DNA of 64,000 nucleotides, from NCBI GenBank assembly GCA_029834535.1, contig JAQMWT010000402.1, positions 62,001-126,000 on the forward strand, written 5' to 3'. Made by a program: the position numbers and the translations under genes. Below are positions 41,219 through 51,504 of this stretch, piece after piece. Below the pieces are notes generated by a model. The model ran no database searches. It was not told the origin of the DNA and saw nothing but the letters and a program-made list of their open reading frames with translations. Source of the stretch: Chrysophaeum taylorii (taxonomy: Eukaryota > Sar > Pelagophyceae > Pelagomonadales > Pelagomonadaceae). The first letter of the stretch is position 1. Each line of letters starts with the position of its first letter.

Positions 41219-43891
41219 TCACGAAGTGAGGTAAAGAGCACGAAGCCGGAGGAAGGAAGGAGCTTCCGTACTGCGGGTGAAAATGTCGCTAAGATTGTGA
41301 AGGCGAGGTATGTGTTTGAGATCAATGATGTGGTTGCGATGATATTCGGCGGTACTGTAAAAGCGAATGTCTATATGGCGGGTGCGCCGTGTGGGACATT
41401 GGAGACGAACTTGGGTGACGGTGGTGCTATTATCAACATACATTGGGACCGTGTGACGAGGGAGATCAAAGTCATCAAAAAGTTTGAGAAGCCAAGAGAG
41501 CTCAGCAGTAGCAGCGTAAAGAGCGAGCAATTCAGCTTCAAAAGAAGAGCGAGCAAGTAAGTACTGCGAGCGGGAGTAGTAGGCTATCATAGAGCCAGCA
41601 AGGAGAAAACAAAAACCAGTTGTAGAGTGGCGGTCATCAGGGTCGTCGGCCCAGCTGGAGTCGGAGTAACCACAGAGATGAAGGGTAGAATCGCGACCAA
41701 GAATAAGGGCAAGATCCTGAGAACCGTTGAGATAACGCAGAGTGTGGGATAAAGCGTGCCAGTGGGGTTTACCAGGATTGTGGGAAAAACGCGCACACTG
41801 ATTGACGGACCAAGTGATATCAGGGCGAGTCATGATGGAGATGAAGAGGACACAGCCAACAATACGGCGAAAAGGGATGCGTGCCATGAAAATGTGATCT
41901 GGAGAACCAGGAGTAGGACAATCAGCCGCAGAAAGATGAAGACCTTTGGGAGCGGGAGTGAGTTCGGGTTTACTGTTGATGAAGCGATGTTCGGTAAGGA
42001 TTTCACGGATAGCATGGGATTGGTCAAGAGTGAGGGTTTTCTGAGGGCGATCACGCGTAATGCGAAGACCAACGTAAGAGGTGAGATCAAGCTCATTGAA
42101 GTCAGTGAAGGTTCGGAAACGGAGGAAAAAGGCTTGGTAATGGCCGATGCAATGACGAGGGTGCGCGACAAGAAGATCATCAACGACCAAAACGAGACGG
42201 AGCACAACGGTAGAATTGAGCACGAGCTTGTAATGGCAAGTGTCACCAGATCCGCGGACGAAGCCACAATCATTGAGAAGGAAGCGTTCCAAATAAAGCC
42301 ACCAATTGCGACAAGCTTGTTTGCAACCATACCAAGAGCGACGGAGCTTGTAAACGATTTTGGAACCATCGGTGGGTTGGCGAGGAGCATAGCCTTCGGG
42401 TGGCCAGACATAGATGTCTTCGTCAATGGGAGCTTGAATAAAAGCGGAGCTGACATCCAACTTGTGCAAATCCCAGTCATGAACAGCGACAAAGGTTAGA
42501 AAGAAACGGATAGTGACGATGTTGGCAACCGGTGAGTAGGTGTCATGATAATCAATGCCGTGAACCTGGGTGTAACCGCGGACAACGAGGCGAGCCTTGT
42601 ACGATTTGAAGCGGCCAGAGTCATACTTCTTGCGGAGGATCCACTTGAGGGTACAAATGTTGCCAGAAAACGTCGAAGGAAGGCGCATAACATCCCAGCA
42701 ACCAAGCTGACCAAGAGAGCTGTATTCTTTAGCGATGGCTTGCAACCAGCCAGGACGCTCAGGATTGGTCGGAGCTAAAGCTTCACGTAGATGGGTGGAA
42801 GTGATAGTGTGTTCGTCAAGGTCGGAATATTGCGACAGTTCTTCGGAAGCAGAGTAATAAACGTGTGCATGAGGATCAACAAGGGTGTTAGCTAAACAAA
42901 GGGGAAGGAAGACATAATGAACTAACAAACGAAAGCTAACAGAAGAGACATACAAAGAGTTACAGGGGGAAACAGAAGCGACAGAGGAAACAGAATCAAC
43001 ATCGTGACAGGATGAAACAGAATGGCCCGTATCGACATTGTGACAGGATGAAACAGAATGGCCCGTAAAAAAGTTTGTTGGTTGTTGTAACGCGCGTTGG
43101 TCGACTTTGCGCGGTAGGCCCCGTTTGGCACGACGCAATGGTGCACGTTTCGTATTGTCCGGTAACATTTGGGTATTCAGTGACGGTTGAGTTGTTTCAG
43201 GGGTGATCAGTCCCGATAAGGCCGGCTCCGGAGCATCAAAAACAGAAGACAAGGGCGCCACAGCGGAAGATAAACGAGGGTCGTAATAAAATAAGTCAGG
43301 AAAACGAGAATCCACTAGAGACGGAGGAAGGGGTTGAGAGGACAGTGACTTACGCAGAGCGAAATTTTCGTCAAAAACAACATCAATCGAGGTGTGGATG
43401 ACAGGACCTGTGGGGCGTTGAAGCAATATGCGATATCCAGGCCCTGCAGAGGGATACCCAATGAAGATACCGGTTATAGCTTTGGTAGGCCATTTGTCGC
43501 CAGTAAGAATTGCAGCAGGACAGCCCCAAACACGAAGAAAATCGACACGCGGGAGTGTTTCACGTAGCATTTCATATGGCGTCATATATCCAGGATTAGA
43601 GGCATTTGGCATACGCTCAGAGATGAAGTCAGCCGTTTCCATGGCCCAACGCCAAAAATCAGATGGACGGTGCGCATGTACCAAAAGAGTGCGAGTAATA
43701 TCAGCGGTTGCGCGATGAGAGCGTTCCACAACACCGGAAAAAGCGTGAGCCTGTGAAGTTTTGGACTGTGCTGCCGGAGCGCGCCGAAGCGCAATAGTGT
43801 TGCCCAGACAGAAGGTTTCGAATTGGCCCATAAGAGAGCGGTCACGATCGGTGTAGATGAGGGCAATGCGATATCCGAATGGGCGAACCAC
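41219..43891 (-). pseudogene. Copia pol: integrase C-part, reverse transcriptase, RNase H
   Basis: An 890-residue open frame. It begins in the integrase core with YTDRDRS (second catalytic Asp) and VVERSHRAT (catalytic Glu). RT follows: YKARLVVRGYTQVHGIDYHD, LDVSSAFIQAPIDEDIYV (first catalytic Asp) and LVLVVDDLLVAH (the VDD pair). RNase H has GYSDSSWADDPDDRHSTTGF, FEAELLAL and the final YVDNST...RTRHIDIRFY. All catalytic residues of RT and RNase H appear intact. The integrase N-part is in another frame upstream because of a one-base deletion, so the polyprotein is not whole. Confidence 0.92.
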
Positions 43892-46130
43892 GGTAGACAG
43901 AAAAGTTCGAGTTGACGAGCGTTCGTAAGGGCATCGTGTCGTGGAGCAAAGTAACGCGTGCGGCGGCGCGTATGATCATCGACAAACGTGAGGATCGCGC
44001 GATCTTGATATATGTAGGATGGGACGCCGGCAAACATGAGATCAGCGTGGATAATAAGGTAGGGCGCAACGGCACGTGGACGAGACAAAGGCTCGGAGGA
44101 AGGAGACGAAGTGAAAGCGGAAGCATGAGCTTTACGTTGGCCAACATGCGCAGCATGCATTTTACCGAGAGCACAAGCAGGACAAAAAGAAAGCGACGCG
44201 GAGCTCGGGAAAAACGGTGCGCCAACAGCAAGAGAAGACAAACGCCGAAGATAGGGAGGACTATAATGACCAAGACGAGCATGCCAAAGGTCGAAGGTAA
44301 GTTGAGTGCGTTGAGACACAGCGGGAAACGCACAAGGATCATGGATACGGGGGCAAGAAGAAAATGCCACAAAAGGTGAAACGTAGTCCGCGTAGGGCGC
44401 AGCGGTCGTATTGCCGATCCAACAGACGATCAAAAGAAGACCACAGCGACGAAGCAGGGGAATAACGTGACGCGTTTGGCGGTGACGTAAAATACGCTGC
44501 GGATAAGCAGGGCCAACGGCCTGAATGGTGTGGCAATCGTAACCAACTTGTTCAAGGGCATGATCCGAGAGAATCCGTTTGTCACCAAGGCCAGGAGAGA
44601 TGAGGGTATGCGGGAACGCGACATGTATACCATGAGGGGCAGAAAGAGTGGGTGCAGGAGAAGGAAGACCACGATTGTCAAGAGGACAAATTGAAGGGAA
44701 CGTTAAGTGAGCAGTGCCAGAACCAGAAACAGAGCCAGTGACGATAGCAGAAGTGATGGAATGCTGTTGACTGTTGTCAAGATCAGTGAAACCAGCGGGA
44801 GAGTTAAAAAGGCTGACGTTGGCGCCGGTATCATAGACAACGAGACGAAGGTTGGTGCTGTGAAGTTAGTCGCGCTCACGAGCGGTGAGCAGAGCGGTAA
44901 GGGCTTTGGTGGAGGAAAGGACTTGGTGAATGGAGGGGGAGATGGAAAGAAGGTGGAAATTGTAGGACGGGTAGGTGGGTGCAGAAAGGGATGGGTCAGG
45001 AAGGGTGACAGCGGTGGAAGGCGGGACAGAGGGTGTGGTGGAGGGTGGCAACGCAAGGAGCGGCGGAGAGGATTGAGATGGAGGCAAGGGTGGATTGGGG
45101 GCGAAAAAATGGTGTTGGTAGAAGGGTGGATGGGGCCTAGGTGGGTATTGGGGAGTGGACCGAGGTGGGTATTGGGAATGCGACCGACGTGGGTATTGGT
45201 GTTGATGCCGAGGGCGGGCGGTAGCTTGTGAGAGCAAATAGCGCTGGCGCTTATGACAATCTTTCTGGTGATGGCCAGGAATACCACAAAAGTGACAAAG
45301 ATCAGTATGGCGTGGGCGCTTGCGATGGAAACCACGTGAAGATGAAGGTGGGTTGCGGAATGATGATCGAAACGAGGGGCGTGGGCTAGAACGTTGTTGA
45401 GAGCGCAAAGCATTGAAGCGATGAAAATACTTTTTAGAAGGATGGCGACCATAAAAGTTGGAGCGTTCACGATGACGGGGACTTTCACGGAACGTAGCAT
45501 GGACGTGCACAGACTTGGTCTGAAGATAATCAAAAACTTTACTGTGGAGGCGATCGACGAAACCATCATATGTGCGCAATTTAGGATCAAGTGCAATGAG
45601 ATCCTTAGACAAGAGCGAGTCGGGGATTTTCGTTTGAAGTAACTGCAAGGCACTCGAGTCAGGGAAATCTTGATGATGCCGAGCAACTTGAACACCAGTA
45701 ATGAACTTGGTAAGAAAAGACTCAAGTTCATCGATATTGTTGCACACCAAGGAATGCAGTGAAGCAATTGCAGACTGAGCGACACGATCTCCATGACCCA
45801 TGTAAACATCAGTAATGCGCTTGTAAAAAAAACCGCGTGAAGTTCATATCGCGGTTTTCACGGATATCCGCACGATCAGTATCATGGATTGGTAGCGCCA
45901 TGAAGAGTGCACTGTACCAGCGTTGCTGCTTGAGACCAAATTCTTCTTCAGACTGAGCAGCCAGGGGCGGAAATGCTAGTCCAAGTGTCAGTGGTCAGGA
46001 TAATGCGATCACCGGTGGAAATGATCATGTTTTCCAGGCGCCGGGTCCACTGGTGAAAAAGATGTCGCTCACCACTGAAGGCATCGAGTTTTTGCGAAAG
46101 CTTGCTATCCTTAATTTCGATCGAGGACAT
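43892..46130 (-). pseudogene. Copia gag, protease and integrase N-part, broken
   Basis: From the Met at 46130 (MSSIEIKDSKLSQKL) the gag matches Copia gag helices (GERHLFHQWTRRLENMI), then needs a change of frame twice before the MGHGDRVAQS segment at 45801. The zinc knuckle CHFCGIPGHHQKDC (C-X2-C-X4-H-X4-C) is intact. Protease has VVYDTGANVSLFN. The integrase zinc-binding region is HARLGH...CPACALGK and its first catalytic Asp is in HADLMFAG. A stop at ARERD separates gag from protease. Confidence 0.85.
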
Positions 46131-46230
46131 GATAAACGATAACGAACCGAACACGTAGCAATGAACTGAGGCCGAGAAGAAGTCGCCGCGAAGCAAGCTC
46201 AGGTCGTCGTCGACGAGCACCTGCTTACCA

Positions 46231-46326
46231 TGTTACGAATGGAATGAGGCGTTAGACTAGCGATAAGAGAAAAACGTAAGGATACTGGATACGTGGTGCA
46301 GGGGTAAGTGTCATAGCTTCCTCACA
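46231..46326 (-). repeat. Copia 5' LTR (minus element), 96 bp
   Basis: Nearly identical to the 40951-41046 LTR; it ends 159 bp before the RNR start codon, so its outer edge lies in the RNR promoter region. Confidence 0.93.
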
Positions 46327-46448
46327 ACCCCTCTGATGATGATGATGATGATAAAGTAATACTTACCCTAAAACGTTTGTAATGATCATCGTCGGTTAGA
46401 AGGGCGTCGTCCCCCGTTCAAACGCAAAAAGAGAGACGTTGATTGATT

Positions 46449-46485
46449 CAAACGACGAAGACGACGACGACAAGAAGAAGAAGAG
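46449..46485 (+). promoter_or_regulatory. Purine-rich leader before the RNR start codon
   Basis: A (GAC)n run followed by (AAG)n lies directly before the ATG at 46486. The same layout precedes the ATG at 32991, where it decides the start I chose for the carbonic anhydrase-exchanger gene. It may be a core promoter or a 5' UTR element. Confidence 0.4.
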
Positions 46486-48861
46486 ATGGTGATGATGTAC
46501 GTGGTGAAGCGCGACGGTCGGAAGGAAAGGATGCAGTACGAGAAGATCACGTCGAGGCTGGAGAAGCTGTGCTACGGGCTCGACGGTCTCGTCGTGCCCG
46601 AGACGATCACGGAGAAGGTGATTGGCGGGATATACGACAAGATCACGACGGTCGAGCTGGACGAACTCGCCGCTCAGACGGCGGCGTACATGGCGACCCA
46701 GCACCCCGACTTTTCGATCCTTGCCGCGCGGATCTCGATCTCAAACCTCCACAAACAAACGGAGAAAGTATTTTCGAAGGTCGTGAAAAGGTGCCGGGAG
46801 CACGTCCACCCCAAGACCAAGGAGAAGGCGCCGTTGATTGCCGAGGATGTTTACGACGTCGTCGCGCGGCACAAGGAAACTCTCGACGCGGCGATCGCGT
46901 ACGACCGGGACTTTGGATACGACTACTTTGGATTTAAGACTTTAGAGCGAAGTTATTTAATGAAAATTGACGGCAAGATCGTCGAGAGGCCGCAGCACAT
47001 GATCATGCGCGTCGCCGTCGGCATTCACGGCGAGGACATTCCGGCGGCCTTGGAGACGTACGACATGATGAGTCGCAAGATGTTCACGCACGCGACTCCG
47101 ACGCTCTACAACTCGGGAACCCCGAGACCGCAGCTCTCGAGCTGTTTTCTCCTCGCGATGAAGGAGGACTCGATCGAGGGGATCTACGACACGTTAAAGA
47201 GGTGCGCGTGCATCTCCAAGTACGCCGGGGGGATCGGGCTGTCGGTGCACAACGTCCGCGCGACGGACTCTTACATTCGAGGCTCGAACGGTACTTCGAA
47301 CGGGATCATTCCGATGCTGAGGGTGTTCAACGACACCGCGCGGTACGTGGATCAGGGGGGCGGGAAGCGGAAGGGCAGCTTTGCGATCTACCTCGAGCCC
47401 TGGCACGCCGATATCGAGCAATGGCTGGATTTGAAAAAGAATCACGGCAACGAACTCGAACGCGCTCGGGATTTGTTCTACGGGTTGTGGGTGCCGGACT
47501 TGTTTATGAAGAGGGTCGAAGCAGGCGGCGAGTGGAGTCTGTTTTGCCCGAACGAAGCCCCCGGCCTCGCGGATTGTTACGGGGCGGAGTTCGAGGCGCT
47601 GTACGAGAGGTACGAGCGCGAGGGAAGAGCGAGAAAAGCGATCCCCGCGCAGCAGCTGTGGTTCTCGATATTAGATTCCCAAGTCGAGACCGGCACGCCC
47701 TACGTCCTCTACAAAGACGCGTGCAACTCGAAATCGAATCAACGCCATCTCGGCACCATAAAATCCTCAAATCTCTGTACGGAAATCATAGAATACACGG
47801 ACGAAAACGAGATCGCCGTCTGCAACCTCGCGTCAATAAACCTCGCTGCTCACGTTCGCCAAAAAGAAGAAGAAGGCGGTTGCGCGTTTTTTGACTTCCA
47901 AAAGCTCCAACACACCGCGAAGATCGTGTGTCGCAACCTAAACAAAGTGATTGACGTCAACTTCTACCCGGTCCGCGAAGCAGAAGAGTCGAACAAGAGA
48001 CATCGGCCCGTCGGCATCGGAGTCCAGGGGCTCGCCGACGCGCTGGCCCTCCTTCGCTACCCCTACGAATCGCGGGAATCCAAAATTCTGAACAAACGGA
48101 TATTCGAAACGATATATTACGGCGCTATGGAAGCTTCGATTGATCTCGCCGAGCGCGACGGCCCTTACGCTTCCTACGAAGGATCGCCTACCTCGCGAGG
48201 CGTACTTCAGTTCGATATGTGGGGCGTCGAGCCGACGTTGGATTGGACGCCGATACGCGACCGGCTCCGCCGCTTCGGGTGCCGGAACTCGCTGCTTCTC
48301 GCCCCGATGCCCACCGCGTCCACGGCCCAAATCCTCGGCAACAACGAGTCTTTCGAACCGTTTACTTCAAACATGTACGTCCGGCGCGTCCTCGCCGGCG
48401 AATTTCCGATAGTTAACAAGTACCTCCTCAAGGACATGATCAGCCTCAATCTCTGGAACGACCAAATCCGCAATCAACTCGTCGCCGACCGCGGCTCGGT
48501 GCAGAATCTCGACATTCCCGACGACCTCAAGCAGCTGTACAAAACTACGTGGGAAATCAAGCAGCGCGCGGTCATCGACATGGCCGCCGACCGCGCCGCC
48601 TTCATCTGCCAGTCCCAGTCCCTCAACATCCACATGGCCGATCCAACGCCCTCCAAGCTCACCTCGATGCACTTCTACGCCTGGAACAAGGGCCTCAAGA
48701 CCGGCATGTACTACCTCCGCACCAAACCCAAGGCGGACGCCATCCAGTTCACCGTCGACCAACAGATGCTACAACGCAACGTCGTCACCCCCGTCCTGGC
48801 CACCCCCACCAAAACGCATTTCCCGGAGGACGACACCGTCTGCCACTCCTGCGGCGCCTAG
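46486..48861 (+). CDS. RRM1: Ribonucleoside-diphosphate reductase large subunit, class Ia, 791 aa
   Basis: Reduces ribonucleoside diphosphates to deoxyribonucleotides with the small (R2) subunit, in the cytosol. Residues 4-90 are the ATP-cone that senses dATP/ATP. Catalytic residues are in place: Cys220 (LSSCFLL), Asn429, Cys431 and Glu433 (SNLCTEI), and Cys446 ([10 protein letters not shown]); the 15-residue gap between the latter cysteines matches yeast Rnr1. [19 protein letters not shown] and [19 protein letters not shown] are diagnostic. The C-terminus ends CHSCGA, the redox pair (Cys786, Cys789) that thioredoxin or glutaredoxin recycles. Length is normal for eukaryotic R1. Single exon. 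The gene is closely flanked by Copia elements pointing away from it: an LTR ends 159 bp upstream and another begins 180 bp downstream. Confidence 0.98.
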   Translation: MVMMYVVKRDGRKERMQYEKITSRLEKLCYGLDGLVVPETITEKVIGGIYDKITTVELDELAAQTAAYMATQHPDFSILAARISISNLHKQTEKVFSKVVKRCREHVHPKTKEKAPLIAEDVYDVVARHKETLDAAIAYDRDFGYDYFGFKTLERSYLMKIDGKIVERPQHMIMRVAVGIHGEDIPAALETYDMMSRKMFTHATPTLYNSGTPRPQLSSCFLLAMKEDSIEGIYDTLKRCACISKYAGGIGLSVHNVRATDSYIRGSNGTSNGIIPMLRVFNDTARYVDQGGGKRKGSFAIYLEPWHADIEQWLDLKKNHGNELERARDLFYGLWVPDLFMKRVEAGGEWSLFCPNEAPGLADCYGAEFEALYERYEREGRARKAIPAQQLWFSILDSQVETGTPYVLYKDACNSKSNQRHLGTIKSSNLCTEIIEYTDENEIAVCNLASINLAAHVRQKEEEGGCAFFDFQKLQHTAKIVCRNLNKVIDVNFYPVREAEESNKRHRPVGIGVQGLADALALLRYPYESRESKILNKRIFETIYYGAMEASIDLAERDGPYASYEGSPTSRGVLQFDMWGVEPTLDWTPIRDRLRRFGCRNSLLLAPMPTASTAQILGNNESFEPFTSNMYVRRVLAGEFPIVNKYLLKDMISLNLWNDQIRNQLVADRGSVQNLDIPDDLKQLYKTTWEIKQRAVIDMAADRAAFICQSQSLNIHMADPTPSKLTSMHFYAWNKGLKTGMYYLRTKPKADAIQFTVDQQMLQRNVVTPVLATPTKTHFPEDDTVCHSCGA

Positions 48862-49041
48862 GGATTTTTTTTTTTTATTTTGTTTTTTTTTTTTTTCCCA
48901 GTCACGAAACGGTGCAAGTCCATGTCCGGCGGCCGCTCCCGCCGCCCGCCGCCGCCGCCAACACGTGGTGTGTGGTGTCGTCTGTGGTCACGCCTTCCAG
49001 TTGGTGCGTGCCCACAAACTCTTCCCTACTACTTCCTAACT

Positions 49042-49137
49042 TGTGAGGAAGCTATGACACTTACCCCTACACCACGTATCCAGTATCCTTACGTCTTTCT
49101 CTTATCGCTAGTCTAACGCCTCATACCATTCGTAACA
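49042..49137 (+). repeat. Copia 5' LTR (plus element), 96 bp
   Basis: TGTGAGG... to ...CGTAACA, the terminal TG/CA of retroviral-type LTRs. It begins 180 bp after the RNR stop codon. Confidence 0.95.
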
Positions 49138-49245
49138 TGGTACCAGGTGTTCAAGGTCGAACGACCTGAGCTTGACTTCACGGACAACAGCGGCTCCTCC
49201 TCGGCTTCAGTTCATTGCTACGTGTTCGGTTCGTTGTCGTCTATC

Positions 49246-51504
49246 ATGTCCTCGATCGAAATTTAGGATAGCACGCTTTCGCAAAAACTCGATGCTTTCA
49301 GTGGTGAGCGACATCTTTTTCACCAATGGATCCGGCGCCTGGAAAACATGATCATTTCCACCGGTGATCGCATTATCTTGACCACTGACACTTGGACTAG
49401 CATTTCCGCTTCTGGCTGCTCAGTCTGAAGAAGAATTTGGTCTCAAGCAGCAACGCTGGTACAGTGCACTCTTCGTGGCATTACCAATGCATGATACTGA
49501 TCGTGCGGATATCCGTGAAAACCGCGATATGAACTTCACGCGGTTTTTTTTACAAGCGCATTACTGATGTTTACATGGGTCATGGTGATCGTGTCGCTCA
49601 GTCTGCAATTGCTTCACTGCATTCCTTGGTGTGCAATAACATCGATGAACTTGAGTCTTTTCTTACCAAGCTCATCACTGGTGTTCAAGTTGCTCGGCAT
49701 CATCAAGATTTCCCTGACTCGGGTGCATTGCAATTGCTTCAGACGAAAGAAAATCCCCGACTCGCTCTTGTCTAAGGATCTCATTGCACTTGATCCTAAA
49801 TTGCGCACATATGATGGTTTCGTTGATCGCCTCCACAGTAAAGTTTTTGATTATCTTCAGACCAAGTCTGTGCACGTCCATGCTACGTTCCGTGAAAGTC
49901 CCCGTCATCGTGAACGTTCCAACTTTTACGGTCGCCATCCTTCTGAAAAGTATTTTCATCGCTTCAATGCTTTGCGCTCTCAACAACGTTCTAGCCCACG
50001 CCCCTCTTTTCGATCATCATTCCGTCACCCACCTTCATCTTCACGTGGTTTTCATCGCAAGCGCCAACGCCATACTGATCTTTGTCACTTTTGTGGTATT
50101 CCTGGCCATCACCAGAAAGATTGTCATAAGCGCCAGCGCTATTTGCTCTCACAAGCTACCGCCCGCCCTCGGCATCAACACCAATACCCACGTCGGTCGA
50201 ATTCCCAATACCCACCTCGGTCCACTCCCCAATACTCACCTAGGCCCCATCCACCCTTCTACCAACACCATTTTTTCGCCCCCAATCCACCCTTGCCTCC
50301 ATCTCAATCCTCTCCGCCGCTCCTTGCGTTGCCACCCTCCACCACACCATCTGTCCCGCCTTCCACCGCTGTCACCCTTCCTGACCCATCCCTTTCTGCA
50401 CCCACCTACCCGTCCTACAATTTCCACCTTCTTTCCATCTCCCCCTCCATTCACCAAGTCCTTTCCTCCACCAACGCCCTTACCGCTCTGCTCACCGCTC
50501 GTGAGCGCGACCACCTTCACAGCACCAACCTTCGTCTCGTTGTCTATGATACCGGCGCCAACGTCAGCCTTTTTAATTCTCCCGCTGGCTTCACTGACCT
50601 TGACAACACTCAACAGCATTCCATCACTTCTGCTATCGGCACTGGCTCTGTTTCAGGTTCTGGCACTGCTCACTTAACGTTCCCTTCAATTGGTCCTCTT
50701 GACAATCGTGGTCTTCCTTCTCCTGCACCCACTCTTTCCGCCCCTCATGGTATACATGTCGCGTTTCCGCATACCCTCATCTCTCCTGGCCTTGGTGACA
50801 AACGGATTCTTTCGGATCATTCCCTTGAACAAGTTGGTTACGATTGCCACACCATTCAGGCCGTTGATCCTGCTTATCCGCAACGTATTTTACGTCACCG
50901 CCAAACGCATCACGTTATTCCCCTGCTTCGTCGCTGTGGTCTTCTTTTGATCGTCTGTTGGATCGGCAATACGACCGCTGCGCCCTACGCGGACTACGTT
51001 TCACCTTTTGTGGCATTTTCTTCTTCCCCTCGTGTCCATGATCCTTGTGCGTTTCCCGCTGTGTCTCAACGCACTCAACTTACCTTCGACCTTTGGCATG
51101 CTCGTCTTGGTCATTATAGTCCTCCCTATCTTCGGCGTTTGTCTTCTCTTGCTGTTGGCGCACCGTTTTTCCCGAGCTCCGCGTCGCTTTCTTTTTGTCC
51201 TGCTTGTGCTCTCGGTAAAATGCATGCTGCGCATGTTGGCCAACGTAAAGCTCATGCTTCCACTTCGTCTCCTTCCTCCGAGCCTTTGTCTCGTCCACGT
51301 GCCGTTGCGCCCTACCTTATTATCCACGCTGATCTCATGTTTGCCGGCGTCCCATCCTACATATATCAAGATCGCGCGATCCTCACGTTTGTCGATGATC
51401 ATACGCGCCGCCGCACGCGTTACTTTGCTCCACGACACGATGCCCTTACGAACGCTCGTCAACTCGAACTTTTTCTGTCTACCGTGGTTCGCCCATTCGG
51501 ATAG
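49246..51504 (+). pseudogene. Copia gag, protease and integrase N-part (plus element)
   Basis: Same layout as the minus copy: gag start at 49246, zinc knuckle CHFCGIPGHHQKDC near 50080, protease VVYDTGANVSLFN near 50540, integrase zinc-binding HARLGH...CPACALGK near 51095-51215 and first catalytic Asp in HADLMFAG near 51325. Here the protease lead-in is open (ARERDHLHS), unlike the minus copy. It ends at the TAG at 51502. Confidence 0.88.

Larger units (their letters stand above)
40951..46326 (-). mobile_element. Near-complete Copia retrotransposon, minus strand, 5.4 kb
   Basis: Two 96-bp LTRs bound it (40951-41046 and 46231-46326 on the plus coordinates). In element orientation it carries gag, protease, integrase, reverse transcriptase and RNase H in Copia order. 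A TGGTAAGCAGG primer-binding site follows the 5' LTR, resembling the complement of initiator tRNA-Met. The outer flanks (TAACC and ACCCC) do not match as a target duplication. It is inactive: stop after ARERD in the protease lead-in (near 44866) and a one-base deletion in a T run in integrase (near 43897). Confidence 0.95.

Noticed and set aside
44703-45809. Second-frame ORFs across Copia gag (also 49784-50677 and 41830-42492)
   Set aside because: Frame shadows: the zinc knuckle, protease and RT motifs lie in the other frames.
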